Assembly: GCF_000758625.1 (NCBI RefSeq)
Contig: NZ_CP009283.1
Coordinates: 3,297,501 to 3,361,500, forward strand
Direction: 5' to 3'
DNA: 64,000 nucleotides
From: Paenibacillus sp. FSL R7-0273
GTDB taxonomy: Bacteria > Bacillota > Bacilli > Paenibacillales > Paenibacillaceae
Positions 43,574 through 51,693 of this stretch are shown one piece after another. Position numbers and translations under genes: made by a program. Every line of letters begins with the position of its first letter. Position 1 is the first letter of the stretch. The notes beneath the pieces were generated by a model. It ran no database searches, was not told the DNA's origin, and saw only the letters and a list, made by a program, of their open reading frames with translations.

Positions 43574-44629
43574 ATGAACGCAATTGAAGTGCAGGACTTG
43601 CGCAAAACCTTCAAAGTCCAAAAAAACCGCGAGGGCCTCAAAGGGGCCTTCGCTGATTTGTTTAAACGGCAGTATTCAGAAGTTACTGCGGTAAAGGATA
43701 TTTCCTTCACCATACCCGAAGGCGAAATCTGCGGCTACATCGGGGAGAACGGGGCGGGCAAATCAACAACGATCAAGATGCTTACGGGAATTCTTGTTCC
43801 GACTTCCGGCAATGTCTCTGTAGGTGGCTTCGTCCCCTATATGGAGCGGGAAAAGTTCGTACAGAACATCGGGGTTGTATTCGGCCAGCGCAGTCAGCTG
43901 TGGTGGGACATCGGCGTTATCGAGTCCTTTCAGCTGCTGCGCAAGGTGTACAGAGTCTCCGAGCATGATTTCAAAAAGCGGCTGGACGAGCTCGTTGAGC
44001 GCCTGGAGCTGCAGGAGTTGCTGAACCGTCCGGTCCGCAAGTTGAGTCTCGGCCAGCGGATGCGCTGTGAGCTGGTAGCGGCGCTGCTGCATAACCCGTC
44101 CATCCTGTTTCTGGACGAGCCGACCATTGGTCTGGATATCGTCGTGAAATCGGAAATCCGCGATTTTCTCAAGGATATGAACCGCGAGCACGGCACAACG
44201 ATTCTGCTGACAACCCATGATTTGCAGGACATTGAAGCTCTTTGCTCACGGGTGATCATGCTGGACGACGGGCGGATTATTTATGACGGCGGACTTGAGG
44301 AACTGAAGCAGCGCTGGGGAACCGGACGTGAGGTGCAGTTCCAGTTCGGCACGTCTACTAAACTGGCCCAGCTTGTACAGTGGACCGATGGAATGCCTGT
44401 TACATGGACCGCCGAGAACGAGCTGGGTGCCAATGTGTGGATTCCGCTGGAGCTGAATGTGTCCGATGTGCTGGCCCGTGTGGTGGGGCAGGCGGATATT
44501 ACCGACATCAAAATCATCGAGACCAATACGGATGAGATTGTACGAAGCATCTATCAGTCCGGCTCTGCAGACAAACCGGAGGACAAGATAGCGGCACTGC
44601 AGGAAGAGAAAGAGGCGGCGCATGTCTAA
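43574..44629 (+). CDS. ABC transporter ATP-binding protein (COG4586 type)
   Basis: A 351-residue ABC ATPase with Walker A GENGAGKSTTIKML, Q-loop region VVFGQRSQLWWDIGVIESF (characteristic of the COG4586 group), signature KLSLGQRMRCELVAAL, Walker B ILFLDEPTIGLDI and switch His LTTHDLQD. It is the first gene of a three-gene exporter with two different permeases downstream. The substrate is unknown; the group is annotated as an ABC-2 type multidrug or export system. Confidence 0.92.
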   Translation: MNAIEVQDLRKTFKVQKNREGLKGAFADLFKRQYSEVTAVKDISFTIPEGEICGYIGENGAGKSTTIKMLTGILVPTSGNVSVGGFVPYMEREKFVQNIGVVFGQRSQLWWDIGVIESFQLLRKVYRVSEHDFKKRLDELVERLELQELLNRPVRKLSLGQRMRCELVAALLHNPSILFLDEPTIGLDIVVKSEIRDFLKDMNREHGTTILLTTHDLQDIEALCSRVIMLDDGRIIYDGGLEELKQRWGTGREVQFQFGTSTKLAQLVQWTDGMPVTWTAENELGANVWIPLELNVSDVLARVVGQADITDIKIIETNTDEIVRSIYQSGSADKPEDKIAALQEEKEAAHV

Positions 44630-45467
44630 ATCTCTACAGGCTGGCGGTCCGCAGGAGAACGGCAGGCTGCTGCTGCTCGGCGCTTATTTCGATTTTATCC
44701 GCATCCGGTTTTTGACCATGCTTGCTTACCGCGTTAACTATTACTCAGGTATCCTTATTTATACCCTGAATATCGGAGTCAATTATTTTACCTGGAAGGC
44801 TATTTACGGCGGAGGAGAATCCTTAGGCGGCTTTACCAGCGCGCAGATGACGACCTATGTTGCCGTTTCCTGGATGGCGCGAGCCTTTTATTTTAACAAT
44901 CTGGACCGGGAAATTTCATCAGACATCCGTGACGGGAGCATTGCGATCCAGTTCATCCGACCGTATAACTATGTGCTGGTCAAAATGATGCAGGGTCTTG
45001 GCGAAGGCCTGTTCCGCTTCCTGATGCTGATGATTCCGGGGATGATCGTTGCAATCCTGCTGTTTCCTGTGCAGCTTCCAACAGAGCCGGCCGCGTGGGC
45101 AGGGTTCCTGGTTATGCTCTTTTTCAGCTTCCTGATCAGTTCGCAGATTAATGTAATCACCGGGCTGAGCGCTTTTTTTGTGGAAAATAATGAAGGTGTT
45201 ATGCGGATGAAGCGGGTTATTGTTGACCTGTTCTCCGGCTTGATTGTTCCGATCAGCCTGTTTCCGGGCTGGCTGTCGTCTGTGCTGAATGTATTGCCGT
45301 TTCAGGCGATTACATACCTTCCGGGCTCCGTCTTTACGGGCCGCGTTCAAGGGGTAGGCATTTGGAATGTGCTGGGCATCCAGGTCTTCTGGTTCCTGGT
45401 GCTGCTGATTCCGATTGTCTGGCTTTATCATGCGGCGCGTAAGCGGCTGTTCGTGCAGGGGGGCTAA
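44622..45467 (+). CDS. ABC-2 family permease, first subunit
   Basis: A 281-residue membrane protein with six hydrophobic segments of the ABC2_membrane_6 type (COG4587). Family text includes TMLAYRVNYYSGILIYTLNIGVNYF and ISSDIRDGSIAIQFIRPYNYVLVKMMQGLGEG. It starts eight bases inside the end of the ATPase gene, so translation is coupled. It should form a heterodimeric channel with the next gene product. Confidence 0.88.
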   Translation: MSKSLQAGGPQENGRLLLLGAYFDFIRIRFLTMLAYRVNYYSGILIYTLNIGVNYFTWKAIYGGGESLGGFTSAQMTTYVAVSWMARAFYFNNLDREISSDIRDGSIAIQFIRPYNYVLVKMMQGLGEGLFRFLMLMIPGMIVAILLFPVQLPTEPAAWAGFLVMLFFSFLISSQINVITGLSAFFVENNEGVMRMKRVIVDLFSGLIVPISLFPGWLSSVLNVLPFQAITYLPGSVFTGRVQGVGIWNVLGIQVFWFLVLLIPIVWLYHAARKRLFVQGG

Positions 45468-45471
45468 ACAG

Positions 45472-46257
45472 ATGTATCATTTAGGCTTGTTATGGGAATA
45501 TCTCAAAAATTACATGAAAACCCGTTTAACCTACCGCGCTGATTTCTGGGTAGAGGTTATCTCGGATCTGCTGTTCCAGGCTACGAACTTTATCTTTATC
45601 ATGGTTATTTTTATGCACACGGAAAGTCTGGGCGGATGGAATCAGAATGAAGTGGTGTTTGTCTACGGCTTCTTTATGGTCCCTTACGGTGTATTCAGCT
45701 GCTTCGTGAATATGTGGAACTTCAGTGAGCGCTACATCGTCAAAGGCGAAATGGACCGTGTTCTGACCCGTCCGGCACATAACCTGTTTCAGATTCTTCT
45801 GGAAAATGTAGATCCGCCGTCCCTGATCGGCTCCTTCATTGGACTGGTCATTATGGCGATCAGCGGGGCAAATCTGGGCCTGCCGTTTGAGTGGTGGACC
45901 ATTCCGGCGCTGCTTGTGCTTACGCTTAGTGCGGTCGCGATATATACCGGGATTTATACGGCTCTGACATCCTTGTCGTTCTATTCCGATGCACCGACCG
46001 GTATTCTTCCTCTGATGTACAATATCCAGAACTACGGGCGTTATCCGGTAACGATCTATAACCGGGCCATTCAGGTGCTGCTTACGTGGATTATCCCGTT
46101 TGCTTTTGTGGGTATCTATCCGGCAGCCCTGTTCCTGCAGCGGGATGAGATGAGAGGGATGGCTATTCTGACACCGGTTGTCGGGGCTGTGTTCCTCACT
46201 ATCGGGCTTTTAAGCTGGAATTATGGGGTCAGACGGTATAAAGGCGCCGGCTCCTAA
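45472..46257 (+). CDS. ABC-2 family permease, second subunit
   Basis: A 261-residue membrane protein, the COG3694-type partner of the previous permease. It begins MYHLGLLWEYLKNYMKTRLTYRADFWVEV and contains VKGEMDRVLTRPAHNLFQILLEN, the RPxxxxxQ motif shared by this family. ATG 45472 follows GGGGGGCTAA; ATGs further upstream lie within the previous gene. A hairpin terminator follows. Confidence 0.88.
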   Translation: MYHLGLLWEYLKNYMKTRLTYRADFWVEVISDLLFQATNFIFIMVIFMHTESLGGWNQNEVVFVYGFFMVPYGVFSCFVNMWNFSERYIVKGEMDRVLTRPAHNLFQILLENVDPPSLIGSFIGLVIMAISGANLGLPFEWWTIPALLVLTLSAVAIYTGIYTALTSLSFYSDAPTGILPLMYNIQNYGRYPVTIYNRAIQVLLTWIIPFAFVGIYPAALFLQRDEMRGMAILTPVVGAVFLTIGLLSWNYGVRRYKGAGS

Positions 46258-46276
46258 AATACACAAGTAAAGTTAG

Positions 46277-46307
46277 CAGGCGGGTGAGCGATCATCCGTC
46301 TGTTTTT
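46277..46307 (+). terminator. Terminator of the ABC exporter operon
   Basis: CAGGCGGGTGA pairs with TCATCCGTCTG using G-T pairs across a four-base loop, followed by five T residues. Confidence 0.75.
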
Positions 46308-46446
46308 GCGTGTACAAGTCTGCTAACACCATCAAATAATACTACCCGGATGCGATAATAATACTAACCGCTGCTCCTGTTAATGCCCATAATAAAGAGT
46401 GTGCTGGATAGATCATTATTTTTGATAAAAGGCGGGTTGAGCAGAG

Positions 46447-47430
46447 ATGAGCAGTTATATCATAGGTGTTGATTTGGGCGGAACCAATATCAAGGCCGGT
46501 CTGTACGATGCGGAGTTTATAGCGGTCAGGGAAGTATCTATCCTGACAGAAGCGGCAAACGGGCCGGGTCATGTCCTTGAAAGAATCAGGCTGGCAGTGA
46601 ATATGCTGATCATCGAGAAAGGCATTCCTCTCCAGGAGATTGCCTGTATGGGCATGGGGATACCGGGTCTGCTGGACCCGTATGAAGGTCTGTCCGTCTT
46701 CTCCCCGAACTTCCCCGGCTGGGAGCAGGTACATATAGTAAATGAAATGAAGCAGCATTACAGCTTTCCTGTCTTTATCGATAATGATGTGCGGGTGAAC
46801 CTGTACGGGGAGTGGCTGCATGGAGCCGGACGGGATTGCAGCAATCTGGTGCTGCTGACGCTGGGGACAGGCCTTGGTTCCGGCATCGTCCATGACGGCA
46901 AGGTGCTGTATGGCACAACGTTCAGCGCCGGTGAAATCGGGCATATGAACATGTACAGACAAGGGCGGCCCTGCCGCTGCGGCAGCTCAGGCTGTCTGGG
47001 GCGCTACGTCTCCGCTGTGGGCATGGTGAATACCTTCAAGGAAAAGCTGACGGCCGGCAGAGACAGTATCATCCAGGAGTGGACGAGCGGTGACGAAACG
47101 GCTATTACGGCTAAAATGATGTCTGAGGCGTATGACCTTCATGACCCGCTGGCTGTAGAGGTTATGCATGAGACGGGCGAGCTGCTGGGCTTCGGGCTGG
47201 CTAATGTGATTAATCTGCTCAACCCGGAGCGAATTATCATCGGCGGCGGTATGGCTGCGGCCGGGGACCGGCTGCTTAGCACTGTTAGGAATACCGTGAA
47301 TACTCATGCCTTGAAACTGTCCGGCGGCAGCTGTGAAATTGTACAGGCAGAGCTGGGCAGCCGGGCGGGTACTTTAGGTGCTGCGGCGTATGCGCAGCAG
47401 CGGATGGGTAATCAGGTTTCAAACAGATAG
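46447..47430 (+). CDS. ROK family sugar kinase / glucokinase-like
   Basis: A 327-residue ROK protein. It has the phosphate motif VDLGGTNIKAGLYD, the catalytic Asp in FIDNDVRVNLYGEW, ATP-site LGTGLGSGIV, and the ROK signature GEIGHMNMYRQGRPCRCGSSGCLGRYVSA with the zinc CxCG..GC. The usual Glu after GCL is Gly here. No helix-turn-helix is present, so it is an enzyme rather than a repressor. Glucokinase is the commonest activity, but N-acetylglucosamine or allose kinase cannot be excluded. Confidence 0.85.
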   Translation: MSSYIIGVDLGGTNIKAGLYDAEFIAVREVSILTEAANGPGHVLERIRLAVNMLIIEKGIPLQEIACMGMGIPGLLDPYEGLSVFSPNFPGWEQVHIVNEMKQHYSFPVFIDNDVRVNLYGEWLHGAGRDCSNLVLLTLGTGLGSGIVHDGKVLYGTTFSAGEIGHMNMYRQGRPCRCGSSGCLGRYVSAVGMVNTFKEKLTAGRDSIIQEWTSGDETAITAKMMSEAYDLHDPLAVEVMHETGELLGFGLANVINLLNPERIIIGGGMAAAGDRLLSTVRNTVNTHALKLSGGSCEIVQAELGSRAGTLGAAAYAQQRMGNQVSNR

Positions 47431-47531
47431 CATTTAGATAAAGTGCCGGAGGGGAATTTTGGAACTGTCCTTTTTTGAATCAAGGGCCCGGCATGTTATG
47501 CTATAGGCAACGAATATGCAGGAGGGTAACC

Positions 47532-48068
47532 ATGAAACGGGACATTCAGCATGTGCCTTACGGCTATGAGCCGCCGGCCAGAGAACGCAAAGGGACTTTG
47601 ATTTTCTACGATTCGTTTGAGCATATTACAGACCAGGAGCTTGAAATGGCGGCTCACACAGCGTTAGAACGTAAATTTGCCAAGCTGGTGCTGTATCCGC
47701 TGCATGAGGAAACGGTGAGACGGATGAGCAAAGAGCCGGTTCAATCCTACTACAAGCGTGAAGACCGGCTGCATGAATGGAAAAGAGACCAGGGCCGAAA
47801 ATTTATCACCATCGAGACGCTAGAAGGCAAACGGAAAAAATACACTCCGCTCGATACGGCACTCCGCCATATCAGCGATGTGTATCCGCCGCCGTATTTT
47901 TTGTATCTGACACCTGAAACAGCCAATCAGTTTGCCTCGTATTCTTCTTTTGAGGAGTGGATTGTCAAGCTGCGCCTGATTGTGTCGGCAGAGCCGCAGC
48001 AGGCTCACCCGCGGCTTGCGAAATACAGCCACCGCTGGGATGTTACCGGGGCAGTGCGGGAGGAGTAG
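47532..48068 (+). CDS. Unrecognised conserved-looking protein, 178 aa
   Basis: I do not recognise this gene. ATG 47532 has a strong site (GGAGGGTAACC) upstream. The protein is charged with no signal peptide or membrane segment. The order of a strand (KGTLIFYDSFEHI), a helix, a strand plus LYPLHEETVRRM and a charged RL..W segment recalls the nucleotidyltransferase fold of NadD, but no HxGH motif is present. Any enzymatic role would be speculation. It sits 49 bases before a DUF6054 gene and may be co-transcribed. Confidence 0.65.
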   Translation: MKRDIQHVPYGYEPPARERKGTLIFYDSFEHITDQELEMAAHTALERKFAKLVLYPLHEETVRRMSKEPVQSYYKREDRLHEWKRDQGRKFITIETLEGKRKKYTPLDTALRHISDVYPPPYFLYLTPETANQFASYSSFEEWIVKLRLIVSAEPQQAHPRLAKYSHRWDVTGAVREE

Positions 48069-48117
48069 CGTGCCGGGCAGTCCATAACCAGATTACTTTT
48101 GGGGAGAGTGATCAGAA

Positions 48118-48456
48118 GTGGCGGATAAATTTCAATTTAATGTAAAAGTAAACCCGGCTGTTGCTATGGCTCTGATAAAGGATGGTATGGGTACGGGGGC
48201 GGAGCTGCTGCACGAAGAGCTGAACAACGTTGGTGAAGGCCGGATGATTGGAACGCTCGTATATGAACGTTATTTTCTCCGTTCCGGTAATCAGGCGGCA
48301 ATGGTGATTATTGCGGATAATCTGCAGGGAGTATGTAACATCCGGCTGATCTCAGCAGGAAGCTCGAATAGTATGATCTTTAAAGTAGACTGGGGCGCAG
48401 GTCGAAGCTTCGCTTCATCCGTCGCCAAGATTCTGTCTGAATATACAATTGAATAA
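48118..48456 (+). CDS. DUF6054-like small protein
   Basis: A 112-residue soluble alpha-beta protein resembling DUF6054: an N-terminal FNVKVNPAVAMALIKDGM, a middle LVYERYFLRSGNQAAMVIIADNL and a C-terminal FKVDWGAGRSFASSVAKIL. Function is unknown. The start is GTG 48118 with GGGGAGAG upstream. It shares a bidirectional hairpin with the convergent DUF4395 gene. Confidence 0.7.
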   Translation: MADKFQFNVKVNPAVAMALIKDGMGTGAELLHEELNNVGEGRMIGTLVYERYFLRSGNQAAMVIIADNLQGVCNIRLISAGSSNSMIFKVDWGAGRSFASSVAKILSEYTIE

Positions 48457-48463
48457 CAAAAAA

Positions 48464-48503
48464 CAGGCAGCATGGGCACGGTTCATTCGTGCGATGCTGC
48501 CTG
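48464..48503. terminator. Bidirectional hairpin between DUF6054 and DUF4395 genes
   Basis: CAGGCAGCAT...GCACG pairs with CGTGC...ATGCTGCCTG, a 15-16 bp stem. The A-run before it gives a good T-tail for the minus strand; the plus-strand tail is weaker. It overlaps the last codons of the DUF4395 gene. Confidence 0.7.
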
Positions 48504-48926
48504 CTTGCGTCTATACGTATACATTTTCCATTGATAATGGATAAAGCAGCCGATGCAAAAGCCAAAAAGGGCGACTGTTGCGGCAGTGGCTACAAGAGTT
48601 GTAAAGATGACGGCTGCAATTGTCCAGCCAGCAAGGTAACTGATAAGCCCTGCCGCCAGGCAGAAGACCGCTATGCTCTGATTGAACTGCTGCTGATCCC
48701 AGTCTTCCTGAAGATAGGAGGAGCGCTCTTGGCGGAGAAATAGTCCAGCCAGCTTGATGACCGGATTATAGCCGAACACAAGTCCGGAAATACCGGCTGC
48801 CAAAGGCAATGCCAGAATCCAATGAGCCCCTGTTAACCAGGAGAGCAGTACAGTGACCACAATAAAGGCCTGATTGGTTTTGACTAAGGGTCTGGGAATA
48901 TTCTTCGGCTTGAGACGTTCTGCCAC
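48483..48926 (-). CDS. DUF4395 family membrane protein
   Basis: A 147-residue membrane protein with four hydrophobic segments of the DUF4395 type. It opens with IPRPLVKTNQAFIVVTVLLSWLTGAHWILALPL, the family signature, and ends with a helix containing LFGFCIGCFIHYQW; the CIGC pair is typical and may be redox active. Function is unknown, though members are often found near thioredoxin-like or sulfur genes. Confidence 0.82.
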   Translation of the reverse strand: MAERLKPKNIPRPLVKTNQAFIVVTVLLSWLTGAHWILALPLAAGISGLVFGYNPVIKLAGLFLRQERSSYLQEDWDQQQFNQSIAVFCLAAGLISYLAGWTIAAVIFTTLVATAATVALFGFCIGCFIHYQWKMYTYRRKQAASHE

Positions 48927-49060
48927 TCAATAACACACCTTTCAGATTGGAATAATAAAATTATACTGGATCTCCTATTGGCTGGCAATAAAAAACATTC
49001 AAGAACAAGCGGAAGGTATGTAAAAGCAGTGTTAAATCTTAAAATTGAATTATTTTACTG

Positions 49061-49109
49061 TTGACATATTATTAAATATTGTGGTTTTATTATATAGACC
49101 GATTGTTAT
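49061..49109 (+). promoter_or_regulatory. TetR-MFS promoter with LmrA-type operator
   Basis: TTGACA (49061-49066) with TTTTAT (49085-49090) gives an 18-base spacing. Just after is ATAGACCGATTGTTAT (49094-49109), resembling the ATAGACC(A/G)(G/T)TC-type boxes of Bacillus LmrA/YxaF. It implies autorepression by the TetR protein and drug induction of the pump. Confidence 0.6.
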
Positions 49110-49132
49110 AAAAGGTAAAGGAAGTGTTGAGC

Positions 49133-49702
49133 TTGTCGAACAAGCACAATACGCGTGAGGCGATTGTGGATACCGCTTCAAAATTGTTTTTTACACAAGG
49201 CTATCACGCGACCGGCCTGAATCAGATTATTAAAGACAGTGACTCACCCAAGGGATCGCTTTATTATTACTTTCCCCGCGGCAAAGAGGAGCTGGCTTTG
49301 ACCTGTATCAGCCGGACAAGTGAATTTGTTGCCCAGCTGCTTAGTCATTATGCAGAGACACAGTCGAGTACAACCGCCATGATACAGGATTTCATACTGG
49401 AAGTGGCCAGAAAGGCGGAGGAAACCTCATTTGAAGGCTTCGTTCCGTTCAGCTTCTGGGTCGCCGTTGAAACCTCCTGTGTCAGTGACGAGCTGCGCTC
49501 AGCCTGTCAGGCAGTCTTTAAGGACTGGCAGGATGTTATCATGCACAGTCTGCTGAAAGAAGGCGTTGATGCACAGCTTGCCTCTGACAAGGCTTCTGTT
49601 ATCGTTTCGCTGTACGAAGGTGCGCTGCTTCAGGCCCTGACTTACAAAAGCACACAGCCGCTGCTTGCCGCGGTACAGGTTATTCCGGCCATACTGGGTT
49701 AA
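49133..49702 (+). CDS. TetR family repressor, LmrA/YxaF type
   Basis: A 189-residue TetR-type regulator with N-terminal helix-turn-helix REAIVDTASKLFFTQGYHATGLNQIIKDSDSPKGSLYYYFPRGKEELAL. The GSLYYYFPRGKEEL turn and the C-terminal domain match the LmrA/YxaF subgroup, which represses multidrug efflux genes. TTG 49133 has AAGGAAG eight bases upstream. It is followed after 53 bases by a DHA2 drug transporter, its probable target. Confidence 0.88.
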   Translation: MSNKHNTREAIVDTASKLFFTQGYHATGLNQIIKDSDSPKGSLYYYFPRGKEELALTCISRTSEFVAQLLSHYAETQSSTTAMIQDFILEVARKAEETSFEGFVPFSFWVAVETSCVSDELRSACQAVFKDWQDVIMHSLLKEGVDAQLASDKASVIVSLYEGALLQALTYKSTQPLLAAVQVIPAILG

Positions 49703-49755
49703 CAAACAGAAAGACAGAGAGAAAGAGAAATTACACAAATCAGGAGGATACAAGA

Positions 49756-51222
49756 GTGGAAGCAACAATGCAAGGCAAGCAACAACCAGAGGTAAAGAAA
49801 TTTAAAACCATCCCGATTCTTGTTTCCTTACTGCTCGCCGGCTTCATCGGCATGTTCAGTGAAACGGCGCTGAATGTCGCGCTGTCAGACTTAATGAATA
49901 TTCTGCAGATTACAGCATCAACGGCACAATGGCTGACAACCGCCTATCTGCTGACACTGGGCATCCTGGTTCCAATTTCCGGTATGCTGCTGCAATGGTT
50001 TACAACGAGACAGCTGTTTGTAGCTGCGGTAAGCTTCTCGATCGTGGGAACCTTTATTGCCGCGATGGCACCGTCTTTTGAAATCCTGCTTCTTGCACGT
50101 GTGGTGCAAGCGATGGGTACGGCACTACTGCTGCCACTGATGTTCAATACGATCCTGGTCATTATTCCGCCTGAAAAAAGAGGAGGAGCGATGGGACTCA
50201 TCGGTCTCGTCATCATGGTTGCACCTGCGATCGGCCCTACAATTGCCGGTCTGCTGATCTCCAACCTGACCTGGCACTGGATCTTCTGGCTGTCGCTTCC
50301 GTTCCTTGTAATGTCCCTGATCAGCGGAATTCTCTTCATGCAGAACGTCTCTGAGGTTACCAAGCCGAAGATTGATGTACTGTCCATTATTCTGTCCTCC
50401 GCCGGTTTCGGCGGTATCGTATTTGGCTTCAGCAGCGCCGGTGAAGAAGGCGGCTGGGGAAGCACTAAGGTTATTGCTGCGATTGCCGTCGGCGTGATTG
50501 CCCTTGTGCTGTTCGTCATCCGCCAGCTGACTATGAAGCAGCCGATGATTAACCTGCGTGCTTTTAAATATCCGATGTTTACAGTAGCTGTATTGATGAT
50601 CTTTATCTGTATGATGATCATTCTCTCCTCCATGCTGATTCTTCCGATGTATCTTCAGCAGGGTCAGGGCTACTCGGCGTTCAAAGCAGGTCTCCTGCTC
50701 TTGCCGGGCGGTATTATCAATGGTCTGATGTCACCGATTATGGGCCGTTTGTTCGATAAATATGGTCCAAAATGGCTTGTTATTCCGGGTCTGGTAGTAG
50801 TAGCAGTATCGCTGTGGTTCTTCTCCAGCATTACCACTACTTCGACTGTGATTTTCGTAATTGTTCTGCACAGCGCGCTGATGATCGGGATTTCGATGAT
50901 CATGATGCCTGCACAGACAAACGGCATCAATCAGCTGCCGCTGGAATACTATCCCCACGGTACGGCAATCATGAACACACTGCAGCAGGTTGCCGGCGCG
51001 ATCGGTACTGCACTTGCTGTCAGCATCATGACTTCCGGTACGAAAAGCTACATGGAAACTGTAACCGACGCTACCAACCCGCTGAATGGTCTGGCTGCCT
51101 TTACCCACGGGGTACAGAATGCCTTTGTATTCGGAATGGTGATGGCTGTGATCGGCCTGATCGTTGCCTTCTTCATCAAACGTGTAGTGATACAGCATAA
51201 ATCACAGGCACCGATGCACTAA
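49756..51222 (+). CDS. MFS multidrug transporter, DHA2 (14-TM) family, LmrB/EmrB-like
   Basis: A 488-residue proton-driven exporter. There are about 14 hydrophobic segments. Motif A-related text and the DHA2 stretch WLTTAYLLTLGILVPISGMLLQWF are present, along with FNTILVIIPPEKRGGAMGLIGLVIMVAPAIGPTIAGLL (motif C) and MQTPGINQLP-like MPAQTNGINQLPLEYYPHGTAIMNTLQQVAGAIGTAL. GTG 49756 follows AGGAGG by eight bases. It pairs with the LmrA-type repressor, as lmrAB in Bacillus does for lincomycin and puromycin; the drugs here are unknown. Confidence 0.9.
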   Translation: MEATMQGKQQPEVKKFKTIPILVSLLLAGFIGMFSETALNVALSDLMNILQITASTAQWLTTAYLLTLGILVPISGMLLQWFTTRQLFVAAVSFSIVGTFIAAMAPSFEILLLARVVQAMGTALLLPLMFNTILVIIPPEKRGGAMGLIGLVIMVAPAIGPTIAGLLISNLTWHWIFWLSLPFLVMSLISGILFMQNVSEVTKPKIDVLSIILSSAGFGGIVFGFSSAGEEGGWGSTKVIAAIAVGVIALVLFVIRQLTMKQPMINLRAFKYPMFTVAVLMIFICMMIILSSMLILPMYLQQGQGYSAFKAGLLLLPGGIINGLMSPIMGRLFDKYGPKWLVIPGLVVVAVSLWFFSSITTTSTVIFVIVLHSALMIGISMIMMPAQTNGINQLPLEYYPHGTAIMNTLQQVAGAIGTALAVSIMTSGTKSYMETVTDATNPLNGLAAFTHGVQNAFVFGMVMAVIGLIVAFFIKRVVIQHKSQAPMH

Positions 51223-51241
51223 TCTAATATTATCCATTGAG

Positions 51242-51273
51242 AGGCATATCCGCATTGCGGGTATGCCTTTTTT
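51242..51273 (+). terminator. Terminator after the MFS gene
   Basis: AGGCATA-TCCGC and GCGGG-TATGCCT form a stem, followed by six T residues. Confidence 0.85.
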
Positions 51274-51301
51274 ACATATACTGGACTTTAACCGGAGGAT
51301 C

Positions 51302-51316
51302 ATGTATGTTATACAT
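51302..51316. promoter_or_regulatory. PadR operator candidate
   Basis: ATGTATGTTATACAT is a perfect 15-bp palindrome (ATGT-N7-ACAT), like the ATGT/ACAT sites of PadR repressors. It overlaps a weak promoter (TGGACT 51282-51287, TATGTT 51305-51310) just upstream of the padR gene. Confidence 0.6.
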
Positions 51317-51354
51317 AGATTTACGAGGTATAGCCAGCGTAGGGAGTGAGAGGA

Positions 51355-51693
51355 ATGAAGGTGGGCAAGGAGATGCTGAAGGGCAGCACAGGAACATTGG
51401 TTTTGACCCTGCTGCAGGACAAGCCGCATTACGGCTATGAATTAATTAAAGAATTGGAGCGGCGGTCACAGGGAGTATTTGAGCTAAAGGAAGGGACGCT
51501 GTATCCGATCCTGCATGCCATGGAGAGCGAGCGCTGGGTGGAAGCGTACTGGGAGGAGGTAGAGGGGCGCAGCCGCAAGTATTACCGGATTCTTGATGCA
51601 GGAAGGCAGAAGCTGGCGGAGAAAAAAGCAGAGTGGCACTTATTTAAAGGAGCAGTAGATGGGGTGTTGGGGGAAGGAGGGGGAGTAAGCTGA
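51355..51693 (+). CDS. PadR family transcriptional regulator
   Basis: A 112-residue PadR-type winged-helix repressor: LKGSTGTLVLTLLQDKPHYGYELIKELERRSQGVFELKEGTLYPILHAMESERWV is the complete DNA-binding domain, and RKYYRILDAGRQKLAEKKAEW the dimer helix. ATG 51355 has AGGGAG eight bases upstream. It is the first gene of an operon with a HAAS-domain membrane protein and a VanX-type dipeptidase. PadR and HAAS-domain proteins are a frequent genetic pair. Confidence 0.92.
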   Translation: MKVGKEMLKGSTGTLVLTLLQDKPHYGYELIKELERRSQGVFELKEGTLYPILHAMESERWVEAYWEEVEGRSRKYYRILDAGRQKLAEKKAEWHLFKGAVDGVLGEGGGVS

